The notes under the pieces were generated by a model that worked only from the letters and a program-made list of their open reading frames with translations, did not search any database and had not been told where the DNA came from. From JAHEDH01 sp963753285 (GTDB taxonomy: Bacteria > Actinomycetota > Acidimicrobiia > Spongiisociales > ZC4RG35), in the NCBI GenBank assembly GCA_963753285.1, contig CAVWBT010000011.1, positions 62,001 through 126,000 on the forward strand: 64,000 bases of DNA, read 5' to 3'. The position numbers were made by a program, and so were the translations under genes. This document shows positions 34,795 through 44,166 of this stretch, one piece after another. Positions within the stretch are counted from its first letter, which is position 1. Each line of letters starts with the position of its first letter.

Positions 34795-36273
34795 TCAGAC
34801 GGCATCGACGTTGTACGACGCGGTGGACTTCGCGATCAGTCTCATGCCGATCTCGTCGGCCAGATCTCCCGGAAGATCAATGATTCGAATCTGCGCACTG
34901 CCTCCGGCGGTGTCGATGGACACCGTTGCCAACCCGAGCCGACGCTGAAACGGGCTCCTCCGGATTGCGACGGTCTGGACCTTTGGCAGCGGGACACTCC
35001 ACCAACGACGGGTCAACACGCCTTCCCTGGTGACCACGTGGCCTTCGGAGACCCGGTAGCCCAGTGCCCGGTATCGGGCCCGGGCGTACCACAGCGCACC
35101 GATCACCGCCAGCAACGGAGCTCCCAACCAGGCGACCGGACCGGAGTCGACGGTGAGAAACACGACGGCCGCCACGGGAAGTGATAGCACCAGCAGCGCT
35201 CGGATCGAGCCGCGCCGGATGGTCAATCGTGACACCGATTGCAGGGACACGATGTCGGCCTCTGCGGGGCCGAGCACACGGGCGGTGAGCGCCAGTGCCG
35301 GACCGTTCGGAGCGATCGGCGTCAGCATGCCCGACCCTCCGCCTTCACCTCCCGGCGAGCCCGCGGTCTCTGCGATCACCGACGAATAGCCGAACACCCG
35401 GCGGAGCAGTGGTTGTTCGATCCTCACGGCCTGAATGCGGTTCAGTGGCGACGAGGCCTGGAACCGTGAGAGCAGCCCGTGCGATCTGCGGAGCTCGTCA
35501 TCGGTCAACACGAGGCGGAACTCGAAGAAGCGGAGCACCGTGGTCGCGATGGAGGCGATCCAGCCGACGACGAGGGCGAGCAGAACGATCACAGCGCCCG
35601 CGACGATTGCGCCGGACCCGGACGAGAACGGCTCGGCGATCGCCGGGAACCACCGCTCGATGATCTCGTAGGTGTCGGCGGTGGCGTCGTCGAACAGCTG
35701 GAAGGCGGTCCCGACGAGCACGGCGAGCGCGCCGATGCGGTTCGAGGTGGCGCCGCCGATGATCAGATCCATGAAGGGCGTCGAGGTCAGCAGCTCTTCC
35801 ACCTTCTCGATCTGCTGTTCTCCCAGGTCACCGTGACGACGCTCTTCGAGCCACCGTTCGAGCGCGTCGGCCTCGACGGCGGAGAGATAGCGCAGCGACA
35901 GCTCGGACCCCGATCCGCCGGCGGTCTCCGCTTTGAGCTCGTACAGCCCGAGAAAACGCGACGCCAGCGTCTGGTTGCGATCGATGCGCTGGATCCGATC
36001 GACCGGGATCGTGCGATCGTCGATCTGAAGCAGGCCGGAACGCACCCGCAAACGGTCGCCCTCCACCCACCACCGCTGGCGCAGCCACGACACGAGGCGG
36101 GAGGCGGACAAGACGGCGATCAGGCCGCCGGCGCTGATCGCGGATTGTGCGATGTCTCCGGCGTTGAATGCGATCACGACCACGAGCGGCAGGATGAACT
36201 GCCTGAGCAGATCGAAGGCAGTGAGGAGCGGCGTCCACCCGCTCGTGCGACGCGGCTCACCGAGGTCGTTCAA
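34795..36273 (-). CDS. Membrane protein with bacterial PH-like domains (YdbT-type)
   Basis: 492 residues. Three PH-like (bPH2) domains can be made out, each with the pattern LxVRSGLLQIDDRTIPVDRIQRI, LRRSHGLLSRFQASSPLNRIQAV and VTREGVLTRRWWSVPLPKVQTV, separated by membrane pairs. The start is a TTG at 36273 that overlaps the stop of the upstream PH gene. It probably works with that protein in the envelope. The function is not known. Confidence 0.85.
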   Translation of the reverse strand: MNDLGEPRRTSGWTPLLTAFDLLRQFILPLVVVIAFNAGDIAQSAISAGGLIAVLSASRLVSWLRQRWWVEGDRLRVRSGLLQIDDRTIPVDRIQRIDRNQTLASRFLGLYELKAETAGGSGSELSLRYLSAVEADALERWLEERRHGDLGEQQIEKVEELLTSTPFMDLIIGGATSNRIGALAVLVGTAFQLFDDATADTYEIIERWFPAIAEPFSSGSGAIVAGAVIVLLALVVGWIASIATTVLRFFEFRLVLTDDELRRSHGLLSRFQASSPLNRIQAVRIEQPLLRRVFGYSSVIAETAGSPGGEGGGSGMLTPIAPNGPALALTARVLGPAEADIVSLQSVSRLTIRRGSIRALLVLSLPVAAVVFLTVDSGPVAWLGAPLLAVIGALWYARARYRALGYRVSEGHVVTREGVLTRRWWSVPLPKVQTVAIRRSPFQRRLGLATVSIDTAGGSAQIRIIDLPGDLADEIGMRLIAKSTASYNVDAV

Positions 36274-36902
36274 CGACCGGCTCCGCGGGCGATCAGGGCC
36301 TGTCTCAACTCCTCGGCCCGCTCGGCGGTCAGACCGGGGATGGATGCGTCGGCTTCTCGTGTCCCCGCCGTGTAGATCGAGAGCTGGCGCAGGTTGAACA
36401 GTCGATCGACCGGACCGCTCGAGAGATCGACGTGCTGAATCCTCACCCGAGGGATGATCCTGGTCAGCTTGAACACCACCCCGCGATCGATGACCAGCTC
36501 GGTCTCGTCGAGTTCCCACGACCAGTGCCGGTAGCGGGTCACCGTCCGCCAGACACTGAAGGCGAGCAACCCGACGATCGTCAAGGACGTGGCGAGGCCG
36601 GTCCTCGTCGGGAACACGAAGATGTCCAGTTGGAGCACCACGAGGGTCACCAACAGCGACGGAATCAGATAGCCGACGAACCACACCCATCGCACCGACG
36701 TCGAGAGCATCTGCCGCTCGAACGTCACTGGTGCGGGGTCGACGACCTCGGTGTCCGGATCCGGCTCCGGCAACGGATCGACCTCGTCGGCCCAGGCGGA
36801 CCAGAGCGGATCCTGCGTCACCGCTTCGCCGGCGCGTGTCTCGTGTTCGGGGCGTGCGTCCTCCACCTCGGGGATCTCACTGCCGTCGTGGTCTGGCGTC
36901 AT
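36270..36902 (-). CDS. Membrane protein with one bacterial PH-like domain
   Basis: 210 residues. An acidic, disordered N-terminus (about 60 residues), two membrane helices (VRWVWFVGYLIPSLLVTLVV and LATSLTIVGLLAFSVW), then a PH-like domain (LVIDRGVVFKLTRIIPRVRIQHVD). It overlaps both neighbours: the metG stop region upstream and the larger PH protein downstream. Confidence 0.83.
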   Translation of the reverse strand: MTPDHDGSEIPEVEDARPEHETRAGEAVTQDPLWSAWADEVDPLPEPDPDTEVVDPAPVTFERQMLSTSVRWVWFVGYLIPSLLVTLVVLQLDIFVFPTRTGLATSLTIVGLLAFSVWRTVTRYRHWSWELDETELVIDRGVVFKLTRIIPRVRIQHVDLSSGPVDRLFNLRQLSIYTAGTREADASIPGLTAERAEELRQALIARGAGR

Positions 36903-38548
36903 TCGTCGAGGGCGTCCGCTTCCAGCTTCGTGAACAGCGGGCGGACTTCACCCAGGCTGCTCCCGCCCAGTAGCTCGGGTCGCTCCCACGCCGACACGGG
37001 GTCGAGTCCGAGGATCTGACCGAGTCGATCCGACGTGAACGGCAGATACGGGGTCAGCGCCACGCGCAACCCGGAGATCGCCTGGAGTGCGGTCCACAGC
37101 ACCGTGGCGCCGCGGTCGCGATCGGTCTTGAGCAGCCTCCACGGCTCCTCGGCGTTCAGATAGACGTTGACAGACTGGGCACCGTCCATCGCCCTGCGGA
37201 GACCGGTGCGCAGTTCCACCTTCCCGATCGCTTCCGCCACTTCGGCGAGGGTGCGGTCGGTGTCGTCGAGGACCTGTCGGTCCCCGTCGGTCAGTTCAGC
37301 GGGCTCCGGCACCGTCGACTCGAAGTTCTTTGCGGTGATCGACAGCACCCGATTGACCAGGTTGCCCCACGTTGCCACGAGCTCTTCGTTGATGCGGGCG
37401 ATCATCTGGTCGTCGGAGAGGTCGGTGTCGTTCTGTTCGGGCAGGATCGCCGCGATCGCATAGCGCAGCGCATCGGGTTCGAGCCGGTCGGCGTACCAGC
37501 CGATCGACCGTCCGACACCGCGCGATGCGGATGCCTTGTCGCCCTTGAACGTGATGTACTGGTTCGCCGGCACGTCGGTCGGGAGGTTGAGCCCGCCGTA
37601 CCCCATCAGCTGGCAGGGCCAGATGACTGCGTGGAACACGACGTTGTCTTTGCCGATGAAGTAGTAGCTCTCGGCGTCGGGGTCCTCCCACCACGCCTTC
37701 CAGGCATCTGGGTCGCCCGAGTTCTTCGCCCACTCGACCGAGGCACTGAGGTATCCGATCACGGCGTCGAACCAGACGTAGATCCGTTTGCCGTCGCCGA
37801 TCGTGTCGTACGGACTCGGGATCGGGACACCCCAGTCGAGGTCCCGGGTGATTGCCCGATCCTGGAGGCCGCCTTCGGTGAAGCCGATCGCCATGTTTTG
37901 GACGTGCTTGCGCCATCCCTGGCGGCTCTTCAGCCAATCGAGGAGGCGGTCCTGGAACTTCGAGAGCAGCAGGAAGTAGTGCTCGGTCGGGCGCATCTCG
38001 GGGGTGGCGCCGGTGAGGCGGCTCCGCGGGTCGATCAGGTCGATGGGGTCGAGCTGGCGGCCGCAGTTGTCGCACTGGTCGCCTCGCGCTGCGTCGTACT
38101 CGCAGTGAGGGCAGGTGCCCTCGACATACCGATCGGGAAGGAACCGCTCCGCCTCGGGGTCGTACAACTGGTCGCTGGAGCGGGCCTCGATGTACCCGCC
38201 TTCGGCGAGGCGGGAGAACACGTCCTGGGTGACCTGGTGATGGTTCTCGGTCCCCGTCGAGGTGTACAGGTCCCAGGCGATCCCGACCTTGTCCCACGCC
38301 TCGAGGAATTCGCTGTGGTAGCGGTCGACGATCACCTGCGGCTCGACGCCCTCCTGTTCTGCGCGGACCGTGATCGGCGTGCCGTGGACGTCGGAGCCAG
38401 ACACCATGAGAACGTTGTCCCCGGCCAGTCGATGGAACCGGGCGAAGATGTCTGCGGGGAGATAGGCCCCGCCGAGATGCCCGAGGTGGCGCGGACCGGA
38501 CGCGTAGGGCCATGCGACGGCGACGAGGATGTTTCGGGGTTCTGGCAT
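36899..38548 (-). CDS. metG: Methionyl-tRNA synthetase
   Basis: 549 residues. The N-terminus has AVAWPYASGPRHLGHLGGAYL, where HLGH is the HIGH-type signature, and the zinc motif region CPHC-CDNC near residue 150 is intact. The second signature, normally KMSKS, reads KASAS (GDKASASRGVG). The anticodon-binding domain follows, and there is no C-terminal tRNA-binding extension. The start ATG at 38548 (MPEPRNILVAVAWPYA) was chosen; upstream frame is shadow sequence. It lies directly ahead of the two PH genes. Confidence 0.93.
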   Translation of the reverse strand: MPEPRNILVAVAWPYASGPRHLGHLGGAYLPADIFARFHRLAGDNVLMVSGSDVHGTPITVRAEQEGVEPQVIVDRYHSEFLEAWDKVGIAWDLYTSTGTENHHQVTQDVFSRLAEGGYIEARSSDQLYDPEAERFLPDRYVEGTCPHCEYDAARGDQCDNCGRQLDPIDLIDPRSRLTGATPEMRPTEHYFLLLSKFQDRLLDWLKSRQGWRKHVQNMAIGFTEGGLQDRAITRDLDWGVPIPSPYDTIGDGKRIYVWFDAVIGYLSASVEWAKNSGDPDAWKAWWEDPDAESYYFIGKDNVVFHAVIWPCQLMGYGGLNLPTDVPANQYITFKGDKASASRGVGRSIGWYADRLEPDALRYAIAAILPEQNDTDLSDDQMIARINEELVATWGNLVNRVLSITAKNFESTVPEPAELTDGDRQVLDDTDRTLAEVAEAIGKVELRTGLRRAMDGAQSVNVYLNAEEPWRLLKTDRDRGATVLWTALQAISGLRVALTPYLPFTSDRLGQILGLDPVSAWERPELLGGSSLGEVRPLFTKLEADALDE

Positions 38549-38613
38549 CCCGCGAGGGTACCGGTCTGCCCGATCTGTACCCACACGGATTTGCCCGGAG
38601 CGTCCACTCTCCG

Positions 38614-39552
38614 TCAGAGCACCGTGCTCGGACGGGACGGGGATTTCGCCAGGCGGTCCGAGAGCCACACGCCGACCACGATCATGACGGCCCCCGAGGC
38701 GAACGCAGCGGTGACCGGGTCGCCGAGGAAGAGGATGGACCCGATGGCGGCGACGATCGGAACCAGGTATCCGATGTTGGCGACGGTGGCCGCCGACGCG
38801 AGTTCCGCCGCCTTGAGAAGCGAGTAGAAGGGAATCGCAGTCGACACGACGGCCATGACCACGAGCCCGAGCCACTGGATCGCTTCGAAGCTGCCCAGCT
38901 CGAGCCCGCCCACGGGCGCTGCCACCACCACCAGTGCGATCGCAGCTGCGACGAACTGGGAGCCGGCGAGGTCGATCGCGGGGATCTGCATGGCGAAGCG
39001 CCGGTTCATCGCTCCGCCCAACCCCGCCGACGCGACACCGGAGATGCCTAGCACGACCCCGATGATCGAGAGGGCGGTGCCGTCGGCGGAACGAGATCCG
39101 GTGACGAGGATCGCCGCTCCGACCACGGCGACTGCCACACCCGGAAGCCTGCGCACGACGAACCGCTCACCCGGGACGATCGTGTGGGCGAACGCGATGG
39201 TCGTCACGGGGATGAACGCAGCCAGGATTCCGGCGACCGATGCGGGGAGCAGGTCGGTTGCGAACGTGAGGAACACGGTCGGAATCGCGACGTTGATCAA
39301 TCCGAGTGCCACTCCCCGGTTGCGGGTGAGTCGTTCGACCCTGCGGCCGCGGGTGATGAATGCCACGATCACGATCGCCGCGATCACGTATCTCGGAGCG
39401 AAGAACTGCCAGACCCCCACGCCCGAATCGAGCAGGGCCTTGGAGAGCGGGAACCCGCCTCCGAACCCCAGCGCTGCAAGCGTGATCCAGGTCCACGGGT
39501 TGGTGGACAGGCGAGAGGAGAGCGATTCGGTCGGCGGCACGGTCGGCACCAC
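38614..39552 (-). CDS. EamA-family transporter
   Basis: About 312 residues, ten predicted membrane segments in two EamA repeats (WTWITLAALGFGGGFPLSKALL and GVASAGLGGAMNRRFAMQIPAIDL). This drug/metabolite transporter family often exports amino acids or related compounds. No ATG fits; two GTG codons in tandem at 39552 and 39549 are the likely start, since the longer frame to 40113 would lie inside the opposite-strand flavin reductase gene. Confidence 0.83.
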   Translation of the reverse strand: MVPTVPPTESLSSRLSTNPWTWITLAALGFGGGFPLSKALLDSGVGVWQFFAPRYVIAAIVIVAFITRGRRVERLTRNRGVALGLINVAIPTVFLTFATDLLPASVAGILAAFIPVTTIAFAHTIVPGERFVVRRLPGVAVAVVGAAILVTGSRSADGTALSIIGVVLGISGVASAGLGGAMNRRFAMQIPAIDLAGSQFVAAAIALVVVAAPVGGLELGSFEAIQWLGLVVMAVVSTAIPFYSLLKAAELASAATVANIGYLVPIVAAIGSILFLGDPVTAAFASGAVMIVVGVWLSDRLAKSPSRPSTVL

Positions 39553-39754
39553 GGCAGTCTCGACACCCGGGCTGTCAACGGCAACTCGGCGCTCGGGTGA
39601 TTCCGGCGTGATCCGATCGCCTGTTCGCGGGTTCGCCTTGCCTGCACATCCCGTGTCGTCGACGGACCATGTGCGATCGATGCTTGCCGTTCGAGGACCC
39701 GTCCTCGGACCGTCGACCGTTACGCTCGTCGTCGAACGCACCCGAGGAGCAACC

Positions 39755-40234
39755 GTGCCTGCCATCGATCCGATCAAGTTCCGGAACGCCGCCGGACAGT
39801 TCATGACCGGCGTGACCGTTGTGACGACGATCGACGCCGCCGGCGAGCGGGCCGGCCTCACGGCCAACTCGTTCAGCTCGGTGTCGCTCGACCCGCCCAT
39901 GGTCCTGGTGTGCATCGGCAACGAGACGTCGACGGTCGAGGCGTTCAAGGCCGGCAAGGGCTTCGTGGTCCATGTGCTGGCGGATGCCCAGAAGGGCGTG
40001 TCCATGCAGTTCGCCGCCAAGGGGATCGACCGGTTCGAGGGCCTCGACGTCAGTGAGGGATTCAATGGCCTTCCGGTGGTCGCCGGGGCACTGGCGACGT
40101 TCGAGTGCAGCACCGCCCACGTCTACGAGGGCGGTGATCATCTGATCTTCGTCGGAGAGGTGCAGCGTCTCTCGACCGGCGACACCGACGCCCCCGCCCT
40201 CGGCTACTTCCGCGGCCGCTACTTCTCGAGCTGA
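39755..40234 (+). CDS. Flavin reductase-like domain protein
   Basis: 159 residues of the flavin reductase-like fold: FRNAAGQFMTGVTVVTT, LTANSFSSVSLDPPMVLVCIG, and the C-terminal HLIFVGEVQRLSTG. Family members reduce FMN or FAD with NAD(P)H for a partner monooxygenase. The start is a GTG at 39755 with GAGGAG ahead of it. The gene is divergent from the EamA transporter. No partner monooxygenase is adjacent. Confidence 0.88.
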   Translation: MPAIDPIKFRNAAGQFMTGVTVVTTIDAAGERAGLTANSFSSVSLDPPMVLVCIGNETSTVEAFKAGKGFVVHVLADAQKGVSMQFAAKGIDRFEGLDVSEGFNGLPVVAGALATFECSTAHVYEGGDHLIFVGEVQRLSTGDTDAPALGYFRGRYFSS

Positions 40235-40237
40235 TGC

Positions 40238-40288
40238 GAACCCAGGGTTCCTGACGACACCTGGTGTCGATCTCGGCGCAAGGTTCGG
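40238..40288 (+). repeat. Dispersed ~52-bp repeat, copy 3
   Basis: Begins GAACCCAGGGTTCCTGACGA, continues with ACACCTGGTGTCGAT, and ends GCAAGGTTCGG. It starts 4 bases after the flavin reductase stop. A weaker match on the minus strand lies near 39620-39670 (ACGACACGGGATGT), ahead of the same gene. Confidence 0.75.
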
Positions 40289-40403
40289 ACGTCAATGTGC
40301 GCTCACGGTGGGCGCTGCAGTCGGGTCCTCCTCCTCTGGACGAGTCGACCCCATTCAGATAGTTGCGGTTGTGGAGTCGTCGCTAGCTGCTCAGAGGTGA
40401 CTC

Positions 40404-41627
40404 GTGACGCTATCAGGGCACACGCCGACACGGTCGGGGCAGGGGAGCACGGCGCCGGACACGGATCCGATCCAGCAGCCCGTTTCGTCTCTTCCCGAGG
40501 GGTCGACCGAGTGCAGCGATGCATTCGACGCCCGTGTGGAGGAGGTCCGCAGACTGTACGGCTCCGGCGGTGCCTATCTCTTCGGGCGGCTGGAGGATGT
40601 GATTCGGCGGCGGCTCGGCCTGGCTGCCAGGAGCGGGACGAACGCAGCACTCGGGGGACTGATGAGTGTGGGCATCAGACTGGGCCTCGCGCTGCTGGTG
40701 ACGGCGCTCGTCGGGCAGTGGTCCGACATTCCGTGGGGCCGGTGGGCGGTCATCCTCGTGTACTTCGGGTTGTTCGATGCCACACTGCCGTGGAGATTCC
40801 CGCCTCTCGACGAGCCCCTGTCGCCAAGACAACGCCGTTTCGTCGAGGACATGACCCCGCTGCTTCCTGCGATCGTTCGAGAGCGCGACGTGCAGGATCT
40901 GGCGGACTTCGTGCGGCGTTGGAATCGGCCGTCAGTCTCCGCAGCAGCCGGTGTGCTCGTGACGGCACTCATGTTCGGAGCCGGCTGGTTGTTCACGCCT
41001 GCGGCGATGTCCGAGCTCCCAGCCGGCAGCGTGGTCCTGTTGGCTTTCCTGCTCTTCGACGTCGGGGCGGTGCTCGGAGGTCTCTTCGAGTGGGCGTTCG
41101 TAGCACGCCAGGCCCGGTACGACCATCATCTGTTCTGGCCGAGTCCATCCGACTCGCCTGAAGTTCGGAGGGCAACACAGATGTTGAGCCTGAAGGGCAC
41201 GGCGGGTTGGATCACCGGCGTTCTGGTGCTCACGTTGGTCCTGGTGTCGTGGGACTCGGCACTGGTGCTACCCCTGTCTGGGTGGTTCATCGGGATTGGC
41301 TATCTGGTCGTGATCGGCTCGGCTCTCGGAAGTCGTGCCAGCATCCGCAAGATCGTCGAGCGGGCCCGCCACCAGCAATTAGGAGAGCTTCGGCAATGTA
41401 TCGAGCCCTTCAAGTCACGCTTCAGCGACTTGTCCACACAGGAGCTCGAGCATCTGCGGGGGCTTCTCTTCCTCCACGACAGGATTCGTGATGCGCCTGC
41501 CAGTCCCTCCACCACCCACACCCTCTTGCGCGCCGCAGCGGGATTGATCCTCCCCACCATCGTGTTCGTGATCACCGTGCTGGGCGAGGTGACGGTCGAG
41601 CGGCTCCTCGACGCCATTCTCCCTTGA
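40404..41627 (+). CDS. Unrecognised multi-pass membrane protein, tandem family copy A
   Basis: 407 residues. A soluble N-terminus of about 85 residues (RVEEVRRLYGSGGAYLFGRLEDVIRRRLGL) precedes about seven hydrophobic segments. Landmarks shared with the neighbours are RQARYDHHLFWPSPSDSPEV, LTLVLVSWDS and the C-terminal PTIVFVITVLGEVTVERLLDAILP. I do not recognise the family. The start is a GTG with the upstream context AGAGGTGACTC, conserved before all four copies. A further conserved element, TCGGGTCCTCCTCCTCTGG, lies about 85 bases upstream of copies A and, in variant form, C and D. Confidence 0.8.
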   Translation: MTLSGHTPTRSGQGSTAPDTDPIQQPVSSLPEGSTECSDAFDARVEEVRRLYGSGGAYLFGRLEDVIRRRLGLAARSGTNAALGGLMSVGIRLGLALLVTALVGQWSDIPWGRWAVILVYFGLFDATLPWRFPPLDEPLSPRQRRFVEDMTPLLPAIVRERDVQDLADFVRRWNRPSVSAAAGVLVTALMFGAGWLFTPAAMSELPAGSVVLLAFLLFDVGAVLGGLFEWAFVARQARYDHHLFWPSPSDSPEVRRATQMLSLKGTAGWITGVLVLTLVLVSWDSALVLPLSGWFIGIGYLVVIGSALGSRASIRKIVERARHQQLGELRQCIEPFKSRFSDLSTQELEHLRGLLFLHDRIRDAPASPSTTHTLLRAAAGLILPTIVFVITVLGEVTVERLLDAILP

Positions 41628-41808
41628 GCCGGGCATCGACGGCCTGCGATGGGGTGAACATGGACCGAGAGCGTCCTACCGCATCGTGCGCTCATGCTGC
41701 GGCCGCGATTGGGCCTCATGCCTCTGGCCGGACCGAACCAGTTCGGGTACTTAACGGGTTGGGCGCCATTCCGATGCCGGGAGCAGGTGAGTGGCGCCGA
41801 GGTGGCTC

Positions 41809-43059
41809 GTGACTGAAACACCGAAAGCGTTGACCGAGTCGGAAGTGCTGGATCGACCTCTCTTCGATGCGGGTGTGACACCGGAGTCCGTGTTCTTCTC
41901 GGCCGGTGTCGAACCTCGACGCGATGAGTCATCGGACCGGCGGGAGCGGATCGAAGCGGGTGTGGAGGAGATCGGCAGACGATTTGCGTCCATCGACGTG
42001 TTTCTTCTTCCCGGTCTCGAGGATCGGATTCGGCGCAGACTCGGGCTGGCACCTCAAAGCGCTGGCGGAGCTGCGCTGTCGGGGCTGGTCGGTGTGGGGA
42101 TCAGGCTCGGGCTCGTGTTGTTGGTCACTGCGGTGGCCGGACAGTGGACAGCGGTTGCCTGGGGTCAGTGGGTGGCCATCATCATGTGGTACGGGGTGTG
42201 GGATGCCACGCAGCCGTGGAGAACTCCGCCGGTCGACGCCTCGATCCGGCCGAGCATGAGGCGATACCTGGACAACTGGTTTGCGTTACCCACGACCATC
42301 GTCCGGGAATCAGACGTGCGAGACCTCGCCGACTTCACCGGGCGCTGGGTGCGGCTGCGCGTCTCCGCGCCGGTGGGGGTTGGTGTGGCAGCCCTCATGC
42401 TGGGCACCTGCTGGCTGTTGACACCTACCGCCTTGAGCGAGCTTCCGGTCGGGAGCGTCGTCTTGCTGGCCTTTCTGCTCTACGACTTCGGGGCACTCAT
42501 GGTCTTCGGGGACTTCTTCTGGTGGGGGTTCACGGCGCGCCAAGCCCGCTACGACCACCACTTGTTCTGGCCGAGCCCCGGCGACTCGCCCGAAGTCGGA
42601 AAGGCGATGCGGATGCAGCCGCTGCTGGCCAACGCCTGGTGGATCACCGTCTATCTGGCGCTGACCCTGGTCTTGTTGTCCTGGGACTCCCTGCTTGTCG
42701 TGCCACTGGCATTGGGTTTCATCGTGATCGGCTACCTCGTAACGATCGCTGCAGCCATCGGGAGCCGGGCCGGCGTCCGCAAGATCATCGACGGAAGCCG
42801 CCGGCAGCGCCTGGCCCGATTGCGACATCGCATCGATGCCTTCGAATCGCGTTTCGAGGACCTCTCGAGGAAAGAGTCGGCGCGACTCCGTGATCTCCTC
42901 TTCCTCCACAACGCCATCCGCGACGCTCCCACCTCATCTCCGCACGGGAGCACACTCGCTCGTACTGCGGCCGCCCTGATCCTTCCCACGATCATGTTCG
43001 TCGTCACGGTCTTCGGTGAGGTGTCTGCGGAGAGGTTCCTGGACGCGATCCTCCCCTGA
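41809..43059 (+). CDS. Unrecognised multi-pass membrane protein, tandem family copy B
   Basis: 416 residues, alignable to copy A over its length: VEEIGRRFASIDVFLLPGLEDRIRRRLGL, RQARYDHHLFWPSPGDSPEV, LTLVLLSWDS and PTIMFVVTVFGEVSAERFLDAILP. An ORF start at 41791 exists, but by comparison with the other copies the GTG at 41809 (preceded by GAGGTGGCTC) is the more likely start. It is intact. The C-terminal motif is shared by all four copies, suggesting a common function such as an envelope role. Confidence 0.8.
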   Translation: MTETPKALTESEVLDRPLFDAGVTPESVFFSAGVEPRRDESSDRRERIEAGVEEIGRRFASIDVFLLPGLEDRIRRRLGLAPQSAGGAALSGLVGVGIRLGLVLLVTAVAGQWTAVAWGQWVAIIMWYGVWDATQPWRTPPVDASIRPSMRRYLDNWFALPTTIVRESDVRDLADFTGRWVRLRVSAPVGVGVAALMLGTCWLLTPTALSELPVGSVVLLAFLLYDFGALMVFGDFFWWGFTARQARYDHHLFWPSPGDSPEVGKAMRMQPLLANAWWITVYLALTLVLLSWDSLLVVPLALGFIVIGYLVTIAAAIGSRAGVRKIIDGSRRQRLARLRHRIDAFESRFEDLSRKESARLRDLLFLHNAIRDAPTSSPHGSTLARTAAALILPTIMFVVTVFGEVSAERFLDAILP

Positions 43060-43233
43060 GCCCGAAGAGGCTGAACCGATGGCCTCCATCGGTGATTGGT
43101 CCTGGTGCGGCGCTGCGAAGCAGTGCCTCCAGGCAGGAGTTCGGGTCCTCTTGCTCTAGCCGGGGCGAATCCGGGAGCCACTATTTGAGTAGCGGGAGAT
43201 GTCGATTCGCACGCCGAGGTGCGGAGGTGATTC

Positions 43234-44008
43234 GTGCACGGCACGCCGGTTCCGACGGGAGCACACAACCGCCGCTCGAGCAGGGGATCGGAAAGCAGAC
43301 ACCGAGGGGGACCACTGGCGCCGGACGTGAGTCGCCGTTACGCACGTCGACAAGCGTTCGAAGGCTACGAACAGCAGCCCCGTGGCCGAAGCGAGAGGAC
43401 GGTTCGGAGGACATCGTGGACGGAGATTCGCGATTGCTGTACGGCTCGACTCGGATTTCCTCTCGCTCTGGGAAGATGCCATCCGCCGTTGGATCGGGCT
43501 TTCTCCGGCGAGTTCGGGAGCCGCGGCGTTGGCCGTTCTCGATGCACTCAGGCATCAGGCTGGTGTACACGGTCGATTGCCGGTTCTGGACCACCACCTT
43601 CCTGATCCTGACCTTGGTCCTGGTGTCCTGGGACTCGCCGGTGGTACTGCCGCTCGCCGTGGCCTTCGTGGTGATCGGCTACCTCACCACCATCGGCCTG
43701 ACCGTCTCCAACCGTGCAAGCGTCCGGAAGATCATCGAGCGAAGCCGGGCCCAACGGCTGACCGCGCGCTGCGGAGCGAGATCGACACGTTCGAGTCGAG
43801 CTTCGTTCGTCTTTCGCCGGAGGAGTCGGGGCATCTCCGGGATCTCATGCTCCTCCACGACAAGGTCCGGGACGCTCCGGGCGCTCCGACTCGCTCCAGC
43901 ACGCTCGTGCGCACGGCTGCTGCGTTGGTCCCCCCAACCATCGCATTCGTGATCACCGTCTTCGGTGAGGTGTCGGCCGAACGGATCCTCGAGGCGGTCC
44001 TTCCCTGA
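43234..44008 (+). pseudogene. Decayed copy C of the tandem membrane-protein family
   Basis: It starts at a GTG (43234) with the same context as the others (GGAGGTGATTC). The family motif DAIRRWIGLSPASS is in another frame near 43470. Just after SGIRL (about 43560) the sequence jumps to WTTTFLILTLVLVSWDS, so roughly 470 bases of the middle, from membrane segment 1 to 5, are lost. After another frame change it ends with PPTIAFVITVFGEVSAERILEAVLP at 44008. This is a deletion remnant and not a working gene. Confidence 0.85.
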
Positions 44009-44166
44009 GTTTGCAGACACCCGTCATCGGTGCATGCCTGCGGGTCGCCGGTCGCGTAGTCAGGAGATCGGGCCCTCCTCCTCTGGTGCGATCGAGACCG
44101 GTGTGTGAACGTTCGAGTTGCGGAGCGACGTCGTCGCGTTCCGCCAAAGCGGCGCAGAGGTGAGTC

